DNA of 64,000 nt from Alkalihalobacillus sp. LMS39 (GTDB taxonomy: Bacteria; Bacillota; Bacilli; Bacillales; Bacillaceae_F): contig NZ_CP093300.1 in NCBI RefSeq assembly GCF_022812285.1, positions 1,922,001 to 1,986,000 of the forward strand, read 5' to 3'. Both the position numbers and the translations under genes were made by a program. This document shows positions 26,375 to 35,557 of this stretch, piece after piece (the stretch's first letter is position 1; every line of letters starts with the position of its first letter). The notes under the pieces were generated by a model. It was not told the origin of the DNA, made no database searches, and worked only from the letters and a program-made list of their open reading frames with translations.

Positions 26375-27084
26375 ATGAATGAAGTCATTCGAAATTATGA
26401 CGATGTAATCAAAATGCTAGATAAACTGATTGCCGAAGAGACAAATATTAATTGGGATCATTTTTATACAAACAGAGAACGCAAAGTGCCATTTTTTGTA
26501 GATGTTCCTGATGAGAATTTAGTGGAGTATATGGATAAAGGATTGATTACCTCAGGAAAAGTGTTGGAATTAGGCTGTGGTCCAGGGCGGAATGCCATGT
26601 ATTTAGCAGAAAAGGGTTGTTCCGTTGATGCGGTTGATATGTCAGAGGTTGCTCTGCAATGGGGAAGAGAACGTGCCAAAGAAAAAGGTATCAATGTCAA
26701 TTACATAAAAAAAGACTTGTTTGAACTTGAATTAGAAAAAGGAGTATACGACCTTGTCTATGTTCCGGCTGCTTTCATCACATTGCACCCCACCGAAGAA
26801 TGGACTATATCGACTTAGTATTTTCTTCATTAAAAGCGGGTGGCTATTTTGCGCTAACATGCTTTGAAGAAGGGGGAGTATTAGGTGGGGCAACAATATC
26901 TGATTTAGACGTCTACATCGAAAGAAGTTTGCAAGGTGGTTTGGGCTTTACACCTAAAAAATTAAAAAAGATATTCTATGATTTTGAAGAAATTGAAATA
27001 AGAAAAATGAAAAAAGTAGAAGACAATGCCGCCCTATTTGGTGTTGAAGGATTATGGGTCGCTTTGTTTAAAAAAGCATTGTAG
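26375..27084 (+). pseudogene. SAM-dependent methyltransferase, single frameshift
   Basis: The first frame (26375-26818) carries the SAM-binding motif VLELGCGPGRNAMYLAEKG and then runs into a stop. The second frame continues the same protein from MDYIDLVFSSLKAGGYFALTCF to 27084. If one base is restored near 26762, the junction reads YDLVYDSGCFHHIAPHRRMDY, the normal sequence of this class I methyltransferase family. Full length would be about 236 residues, a soluble enzyme with unknown methyl acceptor. The ribosome site GGAAAGGAAGAG is intact. The lesion may be real or a sequencing error. Confidence 0.85.
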
Positions 27085-27116
27085 CGTTCTTGTAGTGGGT
27101 GTTATAAAAACATTAA

Positions 27117-27141
27117 AAAAACGCTCAAAACTGAGCGTTTT
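27117..27141. terminator. Convergent bidirectional terminator
   Basis: AAAACGCTC pairs with GAGCGTTTT over a seven-base loop, with A and T runs on both sides, between converging genes. Confidence 0.85.
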
Positions 27142-27145
27142 CGTT

Positions 27146-28207
27146 CTATCGAAGATCAATGTCCTTTATCAACTCCATATGATAATCTGCATCAATGGAT
27201 TGAATCTGTAGTACTAAAGGACCGTCTGAAAACTCACTTTTTCGAGGAATACGAAACATATAATACGTTCTTCCTTTTGTTTTACCATCTAATTGATAGT
27301 TAAAATGAAAGTCAGATTCCCCCTCAATATAAAAATCAATCATCGGATAATACTCATGAACTTCATCCCATAATACGGTCAGTCGTAACGGATTATCGTA
27401 GAGGTCAAGTGGTTTTTTAGAGAGGTTAGCGACATTGGCTTCAATGACAAGGAATGTGAATAATTCTTCATCGATTCGATGACCGAATGCATCAGGGTTA
27501 TTATTCGGTGGCATCACTTTATCTGCAAAATAATGTTTTATATACTCAATGGAAATGATGTCGTCTACAGTTACTGTATTGTCGGTTGTATGGATATCTG
27601 ATGCGAGTACTTGTACTCGTTCGCGTTCGTCCATTTCTATCTCAGGGGAGTCAACAGCTACACTTCGATAATGATTGCTAGGTTCACTCTCATCACTAAA
27701 GATTTCTCCAATTCCCACAACACCTAAAAAGATAGCGACCGCAACAGCGCCAATGGCAACAAGTCGTTTAAAAGGATTTTTTCGTTTGGGTTTTTGGATG
27801 TTTGCTTCTGTCCCGATAAAGTCAACAAACATTTTGTAAAGAAGGTCAGCTTGACTTTCTGTTAATTTTTCAATGATGACGATGCTACCGTCAAGAACAT
27901 ATAAGTCAATACAATGGTACAGATTATTTGGAACGGTATATTTCGCAACATCATAAAAAGCTGAGTATTCGTGATGTACAAAATCAAAGTCCTTCATTGT
28001 TTTTGGTCTTGCTAAAAATATAACTTGTTTATTTGTAATGACAAAAAGACCGTCTAGTTCATCCCCATTTGCTCCAAGAAAGGCAGTAATGATTTTCTCG
28101 TCGTCTATAATCATATCCTTCAAAAAGATAATTTCCAACTCTGTTAATTGAACATACCCTTTTGATGCTGTGTTTATTTTTTCTTGTAGCTTCTCTACGT
28201 TTGCCAA
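27146..28207 (-). CDS. PH-domain (YokE-like) membrane protein with DUF4352-like C-terminus
   Basis: The roughly 353-residue product begins with a cytosolic PH-like domain (about 15-130; GANGDELDGLFVITNKQVIFLAR is typical of YokE-like PH folds). One membrane helix follows (about 150-170, LVAIGAVAVAIFLGVVGIG). The extracytoplasmic domain resembles DUF4352/immunoglobulin-like lipoproteins (NVANLSKKPLDLYDNPLRLTV). The preferred start is TTG 28207 behind AGGAAGTG; a GTG three codons earlier is possible. No function is assigned. It is convergent with the methyltransferase gene. Confidence 0.72.
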   Translation of the reverse strand: MANVEKLQEKINTASKGYVQLTELEIIFLKDMIIDDEKIITAFLGANGDELDGLFVITNKQVIFLARPKTMKDFDFVHHEYSAFYDVAKYTVPNNLYHCIDLYVLDGSIVIIEKLTESQADLLYKMFVDFIGTEANIQKPKRKNPFKRLVAIGAVAVAIFLGVVGIGEIFSDESEPSNHYRSVAVDSPEIEMDERERVQVLASDIHTTDNTVTVDDIISIEYIKHYFADKVMPPNNNPDAFGHRIDEELFTFLVIEANVANLSKKPLDLYDNPLRLTVLWDEVHEYYPMIDFYIEGESDFHFNYQLDGKTKGRTYYMFRIPRKSEFSDGPLVLQIQSIDADYHMELIKDIDLR

Positions 28208-28355
28208 AAGTATCACTTCCTAGTTCAAACATTTTGATTGGATTTTCCTGTAAAAATAGGATATATATATAGTAGCATCAATTATTCTATCTATCTGTGG
28301 AAAATTCGGGAATGCATCGAAAGTCATGATTTTTATAGTAAAGGAGACATTTCTA

Positions 28356-28886
28356 ATGAACTTTTCTTTACCGGAAGCGATTGAAGTTTTAGAAAGAACA
28401 CCGAAGACTTTGGAAGCTTTATTAAGTGGCTTGTCGACAGCATGGCTCACTTGCCGTGAAGGGGAAAAGACGTGGAATGCGAAAGAAGTTGTTGAGCATT
28501 TCATTTATGCTGAAAAACAAAATTGGATTCCTCGCTTACAAACGATATTGGAACAAACAGAAAATAAAGCATTCCCACCATTTGACCGATTTGCCCATTT
28601 GCAACAGGCATCCGGGAGTAAAATGGAAGAGAGAATCACGGAGTTTCATCAGCTTCGACAACAAAACATAGCAAAGCTAAAACAGCTAGTTACAGTAGAC
28701 CAACAGCTTGAATTAACGGGAATTCACCCTGAATTTGGGGAAGTGAAAACGAAGGAATTACTAGCGACATGGGTAGTGCATGATTTAACCCATTTAGCTC
28801 AAATCGGTAGAGTGATGGCAAAACGCTACAGTGATGATGTAGGACCTTGGAAAGCATATATTAGTATTTTGAACGCTAAAACGTAA
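28356..28886 (+). CDS. DinB-family protein
   Basis: The 176-residue product is a four-helix DinB/YfiT-like protein. Metal-binding histidines are placed as expected: His48 in EVVEHFIYAEK and two in VVHDLTHLAQIGRVMAKRY. Such proteins are often thiol-dependent transferases or of unknown function. The ATG at 28356 follows AAAGGAGACAT; the frame extends further upstream without a ribosome site. The HD hydrolase gene begins 14 bp after its stop. Confidence 0.85.
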   Translation: MNFSLPEAIEVLERTPKTLEALLSGLSTAWLTCREGEKTWNAKEVVEHFIYAEKQNWIPRLQTILEQTENKAFPPFDRFAHLQQASGSKMEERITEFHQLRQQNIAKLKQLVTVDQQLELTGIHPEFGEVKTKELLATWVVHDLTHLAQIGRVMAKRYSDDVGPWKAYISILNAKT

Positions 28887-28900
28887 TTGGAGGTTATTTT

Positions 28901-29887
28901 TTGATTTTATATGATACGATTTACGGACAATGTGAAGTAACAGGTGTAATGGAGGAATTATTGAATAGCAGCCCTGTTCAACGATTAAAAGGAATTCACC
29001 AAGGCGGCGCAAGTTATTTAGTTAATCCGAAATGGAATGTGACTCGGTATGATCATTCTGTTGGTGCGATGATTCTAGTAAAACATCTCGGTGGGTCTGT
29101 TGAAGAGCAAGTAGCAGCGTTATTGCATGATGTGTCCCATACTGCGTTTTCACATGTTGTTGATTTTGTTTTTGATAATGAAAAAGAAGATTATCATGAA
29201 AAAATCTATGAATCTGTGTTGACAAGTTCGGAAATTCCAGAAATTTTAGTTAAGTATGGATTTGATGAAAAAGCTATTTTATATGATCATTCAAAATGGA
29301 CATTACTTGAACAACCAGCGCCAGAACTTTGTGTGGACCGAATCGATTACACATTAAGAGATATGTATGAGTACGGTCATATCACAGAGGCAGAAGTCAA
29401 ACGTTTTTTACAAGACATCGTTATAATCGATGGGAAAATTCATTTACAATCAATTGAAGTGGCAGAATGGTTTGTTGACATCTATTACAAGGAAGTTATC
29501 GGTTTCTTCATGGACCCATTAAATATTTACGGTTATGATGTTCTAGCAAACGTCATTCAATATGCGTTACATCATCAATACCTTACATTAGATGATTTAT
29601 TAGGTGAGGATGAGGAAGTGATGTTAAAACTCCAAAATATTCAAGATTCAGAATTACAGCAAAAACTAAGTCAATTACATCCTCAAATTGTAGTAGAGGA
29701 AAATGAGCAGGACTATGATATCTATCGAAAAAACAAAGTGAGATTAATTGATCCATCAATGTTTTATAATGGGAAAATCCAGAAAGCGTCTACATTATCT
29801 GAGAAAGTAAAGCAACTAGGCGATGAGGCTTATCATAAAGCGACACGCGGGGCATTTGTTAAGGTTCTTTCTTCATCACGAGTGTAA
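28901..29887 (+). CDS. HD-domain phosphohydrolase
   Basis: The 328-residue protein has the HD motif QVAALLHDVSHTAFSH with the first histidine in RYDHSVG and a downstream Asp in ELCVDRIDY. This fits dNTPase/(p)ppGpp-type HD enzymes acting on nucleotides. The start is TTG at 28901 behind TTGGAGG; no ATG is suitably placed. It follows the DinB gene closely and precedes a membrane protein gene, so the three may be one transcript. The substrate is not known. Confidence 0.87.
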   Translation: MILYDTIYGQCEVTGVMEELLNSSPVQRLKGIHQGGASYLVNPKWNVTRYDHSVGAMILVKHLGGSVEEQVAALLHDVSHTAFSHVVDFVFDNEKEDYHEKIYESVLTSSEIPEILVKYGFDEKAILYDHSKWTLLEQPAPELCVDRIDYTLRDMYEYGHITEAEVKRFLQDIVIIDGKIHLQSIEVAEWFVDIYYKEVIGFFMDPLNIYGYDVLANVIQYALHHQYLTLDDLLGEDEEVMLKLQNIQDSELQQKLSQLHPQIVVEENEQDYDIYRKNKVRLIDPSMFYNGKIQKASTLSEKVKQLGDEAYHKATRGAFVKVLSSSRV

Positions 29888-29905
29888 CAGGAAAGTAGGT
29901 ATTCA

Positions 29906-30610
29906 ATGAAAGTAAAGTCTCGTCTTACATTTAGCATCATCGGTATGGTTGTTATTGTAGTTATGACGATTCTCATTTATTTGTTAATCGTTATGTTACA
30001 GCATTTTATTTTTGTGCCAGATGATTATATTTTGTCAGTTTTTAAATCACCTGCTTCCTCGTTTATTTTCATATATGAAGTGTATTTCATTATTGGACTA
30101 TTTTATTTGTTTTGGGGGCGGAGTTACGGTTCAGTAAGAGGGGGGCGTCACCGGTCATTTTGGAAGAATCATAGAAAAAAACTTGTGCCGATTTTTATTA
30201 GTAGTAATGTTGTGTTATTTTACTATATTCTCACTTCAGTAACCGTAATTACGGATACTAAAATTATCGATCATTCCTTTTTCGCTCCAAGTGGGAAAGA
30301 GTATGCATATACAGATGTTATCCATATTGAAACAGGAGTATATGGAAAAGGGTATTCTTTTTACTCTAAGAAAAAAGGTGATTTTTATTACATTCTTCAT
30401 TTTAAAGATCACGTAGCTATCGATATCACAGAAGTCGGACAAACAAAAGATAATGTGCATGAAATTTTTTTAATTGAAGAATTAGATGAAATATTCGTCA
30501 AATTAGGGATAGACAAAACAGCTAATCCTGAAAACTTTGTTTATGCAACAGAACATCTTGCCCAAAACTATACGGATTCAATAAAAAGGGTTATTAAAAA
30601 TTTGAAATAG
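29906..30610 (+). CDS. Hypothetical membrane protein, 234 residues
   Basis: The N-terminal half has three hydrophobic helices (about 9-32, 48-68 and 97-117). The C-terminal half (about 118-234) looks cytosolic and mixed alpha/beta, with FYILHFKDHVAIDITEVG. No family is recognised. A weak GGAAAGTAGG precedes the ATG. It is followed after 10 bp by a GNAT gene on the same strand. Confidence 0.7.
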   Translation: MKVKSRLTFSIIGMVVIVVMTILIYLLIVMLQHFIFVPDDYILSVFKSPASSFIFIYEVYFIIGLFYLFWGRSYGSVRGGRHRSFWKNHRKKLVPIFISSNVVLFYYILTSVTVITDTKIIDHSFFAPSGKEYAYTDVIHIETGVYGKGYSFYSKKKGDFYYILHFKDHVAIDITEVGQTKDNVHEIFLIEELDEIFVKLGIDKTANPENFVYATEHLAQNYTDSIKRVIKNLK

Positions 30611-30620
30611 GAGGCGCGAA

Positions 30621-31124
30621 ATGGAAAAGTCAATTGTAATCGAGCCAATGAAACGAGAGGACTGGAATGCGGTCAAAGAGATTTACAATGAAGGGATCGC
30701 AACAGGAAACGCAACGTTTCAAACAGAAGCACCTTCTTGGGAAGAGTGGGATGATAGTCATTTAAGCGAATGCCGCAATATTGCAAAACTTGGAGACGAA
30801 GTTGTAGGTTGGGCAGCATTAAGTCCAGTTTCAAGTCGCTGTGTTTATGCTGGTGTCGCTGAAGTAAGTGTGTATGTAAGCCAAACCAATGCCGGAAAAG
30901 GAATTGGGAGCCAACTATTAGATTGTTTAATTAAGCAAAGTGAAGAAAATGGGTATTGGACATTACAAGCAGGTATTTTTCCAGAAAATCTTGGAAGCTT
31001 ACATCTTCACAAAAAGTTAGGGTTTCGAGAAATTGGCCGTCGTGAAAAAGTCGGAAAAATGGCTGGAATATGGAGAGACGTACTATTACTTGAACGAAGG
31101 AGTCAAAACGTTGGTGTAAATTAA
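30621..31124 (+). CDS. GNAT acetyltransferase, phosphinothricin-acetyltransferase-like
   Basis: The 167-residue product begins IEPMKREDWNAVKEIYNEGIATGNATF, the signature of the Pat/YwnH-like group. The acetyl-CoA loop is NAGKGIGSQLLD, and the HKKLGFREIGRREKVGKM end is typical. Members acetylate phosphinothricin, methionine sulfoximine/sulfone or other amino acids. GGAGGCGCG precedes the ATG. It forms a tight block with the flanking membrane protein and histidine phosphatase genes. Confidence 0.88.
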   Translation: MEKSIVIEPMKREDWNAVKEIYNEGIATGNATFQTEAPSWEEWDDSHLSECRNIAKLGDEVVGWAALSPVSSRCVYAGVAEVSVYVSQTNAGKGIGSQLLDCLIKQSEENGYWTLQAGIFPENLGSLHLHKKLGFREIGRREKVGKMAGIWRDVLLLERRSQNVGVN

Positions 31125-31144
31125 ACAATGGAAAGGGGTAGAAC

Positions 31145-31720
31145 ATGACGACAATAGGATTCATTCGGCATGGTGTCACAGAGTGGAATCAATTAGGGAA
31201 AGCACAGGGAATGTCTAATATTTCATTAAATGAAGTGGGGAAAGTGCAAGCACTCGCTTTAGGAGAACGACTGAAACAAGAAGAAAAGTGGGATATCATT
31301 GCTTCGAGTGATTTAAGTAGAGCAAACGAAACAGCAACGATTATCGGTCAAAAGCTTGAACTTCCTGTAAGTATTCTTGATGAACGTTTCCGTGAAATGA
31401 ATGGTGGAAAAATTGAAGGGACGACTGAACAAGAACGAATTCAGAAGTGGGGTGAAAACTGGAGAAGTCTTGATTTAGGAATGGAAACCTCTGAACAGGC
31501 AACAAAGCGAATGATAGCATGCTTACATGAATTAATAGAAACTAATTATGGAAAGCGGATTTTAGTCGTTAGTCATGGAGCAGTTATCGGAATGACATTG
31601 CGTGCCCTTATGCCTGACAAATTCCAAAAAACATTCTTAGACAATACGTCTGTTACTATTCTTAAGTTTGATGAAAATACTTGGGACTGTTTACTTTACA
31701 ACTGTACAAAACATATTTAG
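31145..31720 (+). CDS. Histidine phosphatase (phosphoglycerate mutase-like)
   Basis: The 191-residue protein has the catalytic RHG motif in GFIRHGVTEWN (His9) and the second histidine in LVVSHGAVIGM. The conserved acid is in RFREMNGGKIEG. These cytosolic enzymes are broad-range phosphatases or phosphoglycerate mutases; length and motif spacing fit the PhoE-type phosphatases. GAAAGGGG precedes the ATG. A terminator follows, closing a possible five-gene unit that starts at the DinB gene. Confidence 0.88.
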   Translation: MTTIGFIRHGVTEWNQLGKAQGMSNISLNEVGKVQALALGERLKQEEKWDIIASSDLSRANETATIIGQKLELPVSILDERFREMNGGKIEGTTEQERIQKWGENWRSLDLGMETSEQATKRMIACLHELIETNYGKRILVVSHGAVIGMTLRALMPDKFQKTFLDNTSVTILKFDENTWDCLLYNCTKHI

Positions 31721-31756
31721 GCGCCTCACTTATTGTGGGAATGAAACCGAGTTCAT

Positions 31757-31787
31757 ACTTATCTCGTATATAGAGATAAGTTTTTTT
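31757..31787 (+). terminator. Intrinsic terminator
   Basis: ACTTATCTC pairs with GAGATAAGT over a seven-base loop and is followed by seven T residues. Confidence 0.88.
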
Positions 31788-31900
31788 GTTTAGCGTATAA
31801 AATAGTCGACTGTTGATAACATTGCTCTACTATATTCTTAGAATGAATTAGGAGTTTGGGGTACGATGAGACAAGCGATTTTGTTGTTTATGTAAGTAAG

Positions 31901-32079
31901 CGGCCATGAAAACCGTTATCTGTGAACATGGCTAGAGTTTTGGAACGTTGGTGGACACAGGAGCAGTTAATCATAATATATCGCTAGTAATCGAGTTGCT
32001 TTTGATTTAATAAGCGCTCCTGTGGCCGCTAAAAAATGGAAACCCGTATAAAGTTCACAAATAACGGCTGCTTTGACCG
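31901..32079. repeat. Four-arm repeat, divergent-arm variant (copy 5)
   Basis: The 411-bp gap between the phosphatase and the next gene holds a terminator and this element. Forward arms start at 31901 (CGGCCATGAAAACCG, then TTATCT) and 31952 (TGGACACAGGAGCAG). Reverse arms start at 32014 and 32065; their complements read CGGCCACAGGAGCGC and CGGTCAAAGCAGCCG. Spacing is exactly 51-62-51, as in the other copies, and total length is again 179 bp. The arm core differs (ACAGGAGC type) but is shared between forward and reverse arms, as pairing would require. Confidence 0.78.
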
Positions 32080-32131
32080 CAAAAATGAGAAATTTACAGC
32101 AAGTACTTTATTTAAATAGGGAGTGAACGAG

Positions 32132-32395
32132 ATGAAGGCTGTTTTGTTAGTCACACTATTTTATTTATCATTAGGTTTGCTGTTTTTCTTCGATGGATTT
32201 GGATTACGTTTAGTTACCGAAATAAAGTCGATTGAAAATGTAGGCGATAGGATTCCTTTTGCTATCTGTTTCAGTCTTGCTTTTTTATGGGCACTTGTAG
32301 GGGCTGTCCACTTCCTAAATAAAGGTGCGGTTGTTGAAAAAGGAAAGGCAAACCGCATGAGTGAACCATTTGTTGCCGCAAGTAAAGAAAAATAA
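32132..32395 (+). CDS. Small two-helix membrane protein, 87 residues
   Basis: The ATG at 32132 follows GGGAGTGAACG; the frame extends three codons further without a ribosome site. Hydrophobic helices lie at about 3-22 and 44-64, with a polar tail (EKGKANRMSEPFVAASKEK). No family is recognised. A second small membrane protein gene starts 28 bp later, so the pair is probably one transcript. Confidence 0.68.
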   Translation: MKAVLLVTLFYLSLGLLFFFDGFGLRLVTEIKSIENVGDRIPFAICFSLAFLWALVGAVHFLNKGAVVEKGKANRMSEPFVAASKEK

Positions 32396-32422
32396 AACGT
32401 AGAGAGAGGAAGGGGCTAAACG

Positions 32423-32641
32423 ATGAATCAAGAAGTTCGTGTCCATACAAAACCCTTTTTATATGTTATTGGTTTATTTATGTTTGGAGGGATGGCGTTA
32501 ACATCGATGATTGATGCAAGCTTTTATATTGAAAAGTATTCAGTTGAAAAGCTATGGCAATATCGTCTTTTTATTGTTAGTAGTGCGATAGTCTATTATT
32601 CTTTAGTAATACTTTATTATAGAAAAGCAGAGGGAGTATGA
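32423..32641 (+). CDS. Small two-helix membrane protein, 72 residues
   Basis: The product has helices at about 12-30 and 47-64 with a short extracytoplasmic loop. AGAGGAAGGGG precedes the ATG. No family is recognised. It follows the 87-residue membrane protein gene on the same strand. No terminator is evident before the chemoreceptor gene, whose own promoter probably lies in the 284-bp gap between. Confidence 0.65.
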   Translation: MNQEVRVHTKPFLYVIGLFMFGGMALTSMIDASFYIEKYSVEKLWQYRLFIVSSAIVYYSLVILYYRKAEGV

Positions 32642-32925
32642 GCTAATAATTAAAGGAACTAACTACAATGGTTGGAGTACTAGTAAATAACTTAAATTGA
32701 GCGTGGACAGCTCGATTTTCAATTGTATAGTTTTCATAAGCTTAGGCGTGTTTTATTTCTGGAATAGAAAAAACGGAAATTGATATTTGGTAATGTTTTG
32801 TAATTTCGTTTTGAGCGGTTTACGCTCTTTTTATTTGTCGTTTTTTGTCGTAAAATAGACTATTGTATTATATTTTGTCGACATATATAGTGAGATTATG
32901 ACAAATGATAGGGAGAAGGATAGTG

Positions 32926-34602
32926 ATGAAAAGTTTACGATTGAAAATATTAATGGGCTTTGCCTGTATTTTGGCCCTTCTTATCGTTTTAACAGTAGTT
33001 GTTTCTATAAATCTATTTAAGGTTTCTAAAGATATTGACCGTCTTGATGAGGATATTAAGTTGTTGAATGGGAATGCGAACTTAAGTCAAAATATTACAG
33101 AGCGTGTTTCTTTAGCACGCGGGTACTTATTATACGGAGAAGAATCATTTAAGCAATCATTTTTCGAACATACCGAAGAAAGTAAAGAAATAGAAGAAGT
33201 TGTTTTGGCGAATGAGCCGTCAGAAGAAGTTCAGCATTTAATTGAATTAAGTGTTGAATTTGGAAATATTGTGGAAGGTGAGTTATTTCCTCTATATGAT
33301 AGTGGAGATATCGAAGGCGCGATTAGACTTGAGCGCGATAAAATAGCTGAGTTGGCAGAAGAGATTGTTTTAGGTTATGAAGATGTGATGGAATATGAAC
33401 AGTCTGTTATCGAAAAAAATATGGATGAACTAGTCTCTGCTAGTACGACAACAAACGTCATTACGATATCGTTAGCGGTTGCTGCGATTGTGGTTGGGAT
33501 TGTTGTATCCTTTGTGTTAGCAAATAAAATTACAACCCCGGTGTTACAAGTTGTTAACCGAATGAACCAAGTGTCAACTGGGGACTTAAGTGGACAATCA
33601 TTACAAACAAATTCAAAAGATGAAGTAGGCTTACTAACAGAGTCTGTCAATGATACAACTGCAAGTTTGAAAGGGTTAGTCCGAAGTGTAAATGATGCGA
33701 CATCACAAGTGGCCGCTTCCTCTGAACAATTGTCTGCAAGTGCGATTGAAACGACAAAAGGAACGGAACAAGTCGTCACAACTATAGAAGAACTTACAAA
33801 TGACGCGACAGCCTCAGTAGAAACAATTAATCAAAGTGTGGAATCGATCAATGAAATGGCACATAAAATTGAGACAATTGCTGAAACATCAAGTTCTGTT
33901 TCAAAAGTAGTGTCAGAAACAAAAGATGCGGCTGAAAGCGGGAATGAGAAAGTGCAAGAGGCTGTCCGACAAATGAGCTCGATTGGTGGTTCAGTGCACA
34001 CAACAGCAAAAACAATTCAAGCGCTCGGTCATAAATCAGAAGAAATTAATAATATCATTTCAGTAATCAGTGATATTTCAGGCCAAACGAACTTATTAGC
34101 TTTAAATGCGGCCATTGAAGCTGCTCGTGCGGGTGAACATGGAAAAGGGTTTTCAATTGTTGCCGATGAAGTACGAAAATTAGCGGAGCAAACAGAAAAC
34201 TCTACAAAGCAAATCGCTGCATTAATTAGTGAAATTCAAGCTGGGACAACAGAGTCGGTTCAATCGATGACTACCGTTACGAATGAAGTGAACTCAGGAA
34301 CAACCATTGTAAACGAAGCAGGTCAAACGTTTACCGAAATTGTAACGATGGTTAATGAAGTTGTGAAGCATATCAAAAAAGTGTCGAGCATATCTACTGA
34401 ATTAGCGAATTCGTCTAAGAAAGTGAAATCATCGTTTGCAGATGTGAAAGAAAAAGCGAACAAAACTTCTGAAGGAGCGGAAGTGATTGCTTCTACTTCA
34501 CAACAGCAGCTCGCTGCCATGGAAGAAATTACAGCTTCTTCTCAAGTATTAAGTGAAATGGCAGAAGCATTACAAAAAGAAATTGAAGTGTTTAAAATTT
34601 AA
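32926..34602 (+). CDS. Methyl-accepting chemotaxis protein
   Basis: The 558-residue receptor has membrane helices at about 8-30 and 183-205, enclosing a helical four-helix-bundle-type ligand domain of about 150 residues. A HAMP domain follows (about 206-258), then a long cytoplasmic coiled coil. The conserved hairpin tip is [39 protein letters not shown]-type sequence near 390-425. The ATG at 32926 follows GGGAGAAGG; an upstream in-frame ATG (32905) lacks a site. It would signal to CheA/CheW to control flagellar rotation. No other chemotaxis genes are in the window and the ligand is unknown. Confidence 0.93.
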   Translation: MKSLRLKILMGFACILALLIVLTVVVSINLFKVSKDIDRLDEDIKLLNGNANLSQNITERVSLARGYLLYGEESFKQSFFEHTEESKEIEEVVLANEPSEEVQHLIELSVEFGNIVEGELFPLYDSGDIEGAIRLERDKIAELAEEIVLGYEDVMEYEQSVIEKNMDELVSASTTTNVITISLAVAAIVVGIVVSFVLANKITTPVLQVVNRMNQVSTGDLSGQSLQTNSKDEVGLLTESVNDTTASLKGLVRSVNDATSQVAASSEQLSASAIETTKGTEQVVTTIEELTNDATASVETINQSVESINEMAHKIETIAETSSSVSKVVSETKDAAESGNEKVQEAVRQMSSIGGSVHTTAKTIQALGHKSEEINNIISVISDISGQTNLLALNAAIEAARAGEHGKGFSIVADEVRKLAEQTENSTKQIAALISEIQAGTTESVQSMTTVTNEVNSGTTIVNEAGQTFTEIVTMVNEVVKHIKKVSSISTELANSSKKVKSSFADVKEKANKTSEGAEVIASTSQQQLAAMEEITASSQVLSEMAEALQKEIEVFKI

Positions 34603-34609
34603 GGAAATT

Positions 34610-34637
34610 AGGATCCGGTATATATCGGGTCCTTTTT
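34610..34637 (+). terminator. Terminator of the chemoreceptor gene
   Basis: GGATCCG pairs with CGGGTCC (one G-T) around an eight-base loop, followed by TTTTTG. It begins 8 bp after the stop. Confidence 0.75.
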
Positions 34638-34789
34638 GTTTGGAAGAAATCAGAGTATTAAACGATTTTTGTAGATTGACGAATAAGTCTTCCTTATAAA
34701 CTAGTAAAAATATGTAAAGCTTTTTTCAAATAGGTTTTATTTTTAGTCACATGCTATAATGTGAAAAAATAGAAAATATAGGAGGATAT

Positions 34790-35245
34790 ATGAATAACCG
34801 AAAGTATTCATTTTTCATAAGTATCTTATTCATCATCTTAGTTGTATGTGGATGTGCCGCAACTGAAGAAACGGTAGAAGAGCAAGTGAGTAAAACAGAA
34901 AATCAAAAGTTCGAATCAAATTCCTATTCTATGATCGGTGTAGAAAATAAAATTGGTTTTATTTACGATGAGCATTCGACTCCTTTTATTGCTGATGAAG
35001 GTCAGAAGTACATGTGGCACTTTTGGGGGGATGATGTCGTCGACCAACAATTTACAGTCATCGGGAAAAACATGAAATCAGGAGAAGAAGTTGTCGTAAT
35101 TGACAATGAGATCATTGCTGGTCCACTAAATGGCGCTGATGCTCATATGCCTAGTTCGATGTCGTTACCTACTCAAGGGAAATGGGCATTAATGGCATAT
35201 GTAGATGAAGAGTTATTTGGGACGATTGCTGTAGATGTAAGGTAA
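34790..35245 (+). CDS. Lipoprotein, DUF4871-like
   Basis: The 151-residue product has a signal peptide ending in a lipobox-like VCGC (Cys at about 22), so it is probably lipid-anchored on the outer face of the membrane. The mature domain (KIGFIYDEHSTPFIADEGQKYMWHFWG and GADAHMPSSMSLPTQGKWAL) resembles the Bacillus DUF4871 family as I remember it. Function is unknown. GGAGGATAT precedes the ATG and a terminator follows, so it is monocistronic. Confidence 0.75.
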   Translation: MNNRKYSFFISILFIILVVCGCAATEETVEEQVSKTENQKFESNSYSMIGVENKIGFIYDEHSTPFIADEGQKYMWHFWGDDVVDQQFTVIGKNMKSGEEVVVIDNEIIAGPLNGADAHMPSSMSLPTQGKWALMAYVDEELFGTIAVDVR

Positions 35246-35251
35246 TAATTG

Positions 35252-35279
35252 AAGGAGTTGTCTTTGGACAACTCCTTTT
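35252..35279 (+). terminator. Terminator of the lipoprotein gene
   Basis: AAGGAGTTGTC pairs with GGACAACTCCTT around a very short loop and is followed by TTTTC. It may also end the minus-strand small gene at 35282. Confidence 0.8.
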
Positions 35280-35281
35280 CA

Positions 35282-35395
35282 TTATTTTATTTGCTGTTTC
35301 ATTTCCCTTAGTTCATCTTCAAGCTTTCTTACTCTCTTTAGAAGAGTGTATAATACTGGAGCCATGAAAATAATTACGATTAGTGCGTCCATCAT
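35282..35395 (-). CDS. Small membrane protein with coiled-coil tail, 37 residues
   Basis: The reading frame starts at ATG 35395 behind GAGGTGAAC. An N-terminal helix (ALIVIIFMAPVLYTLL) is followed by a charged heptad-like tail (KRVRKLEDELREMKQQIK). This single-pass plus coiled-coil layout is common among small Bacillus membrane proteins. No family name is recognised. The good ribosome site and neat fit between neighbours support it. Confidence 0.6.
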   Translation of the reverse strand: MMDALIVIIFMAPVLYTLLKRVRKLEDELREMKQQIK

Positions 35396-35557
35396 GTTCA
35401 CCTCATAGTTAATATGACTCTATTATACTGTAAATGGAAAAAAAGAGAATGATAAATTTAATTTGTGTGGAAACATATGATGATACATAAATGGATAATT
35501 AACAGGGATATATAAAGCGAGTAGCCTTCACTAAGGCCACTCGCACTATCAATATTG

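Noticed and set aside
31874-31900. Eight-codon frame behind a GGAG-like site, considered as a leader peptide
   Set aside because: It is too short to support and there is no attenuator-like structure linked to the next gene.
32840-32900. Possible sigma-D promoter for the chemoreceptor gene
   Set aside because: A TAAA and a GTCGACAT element are present, but the spacing is about 22 rather than 15 bp.
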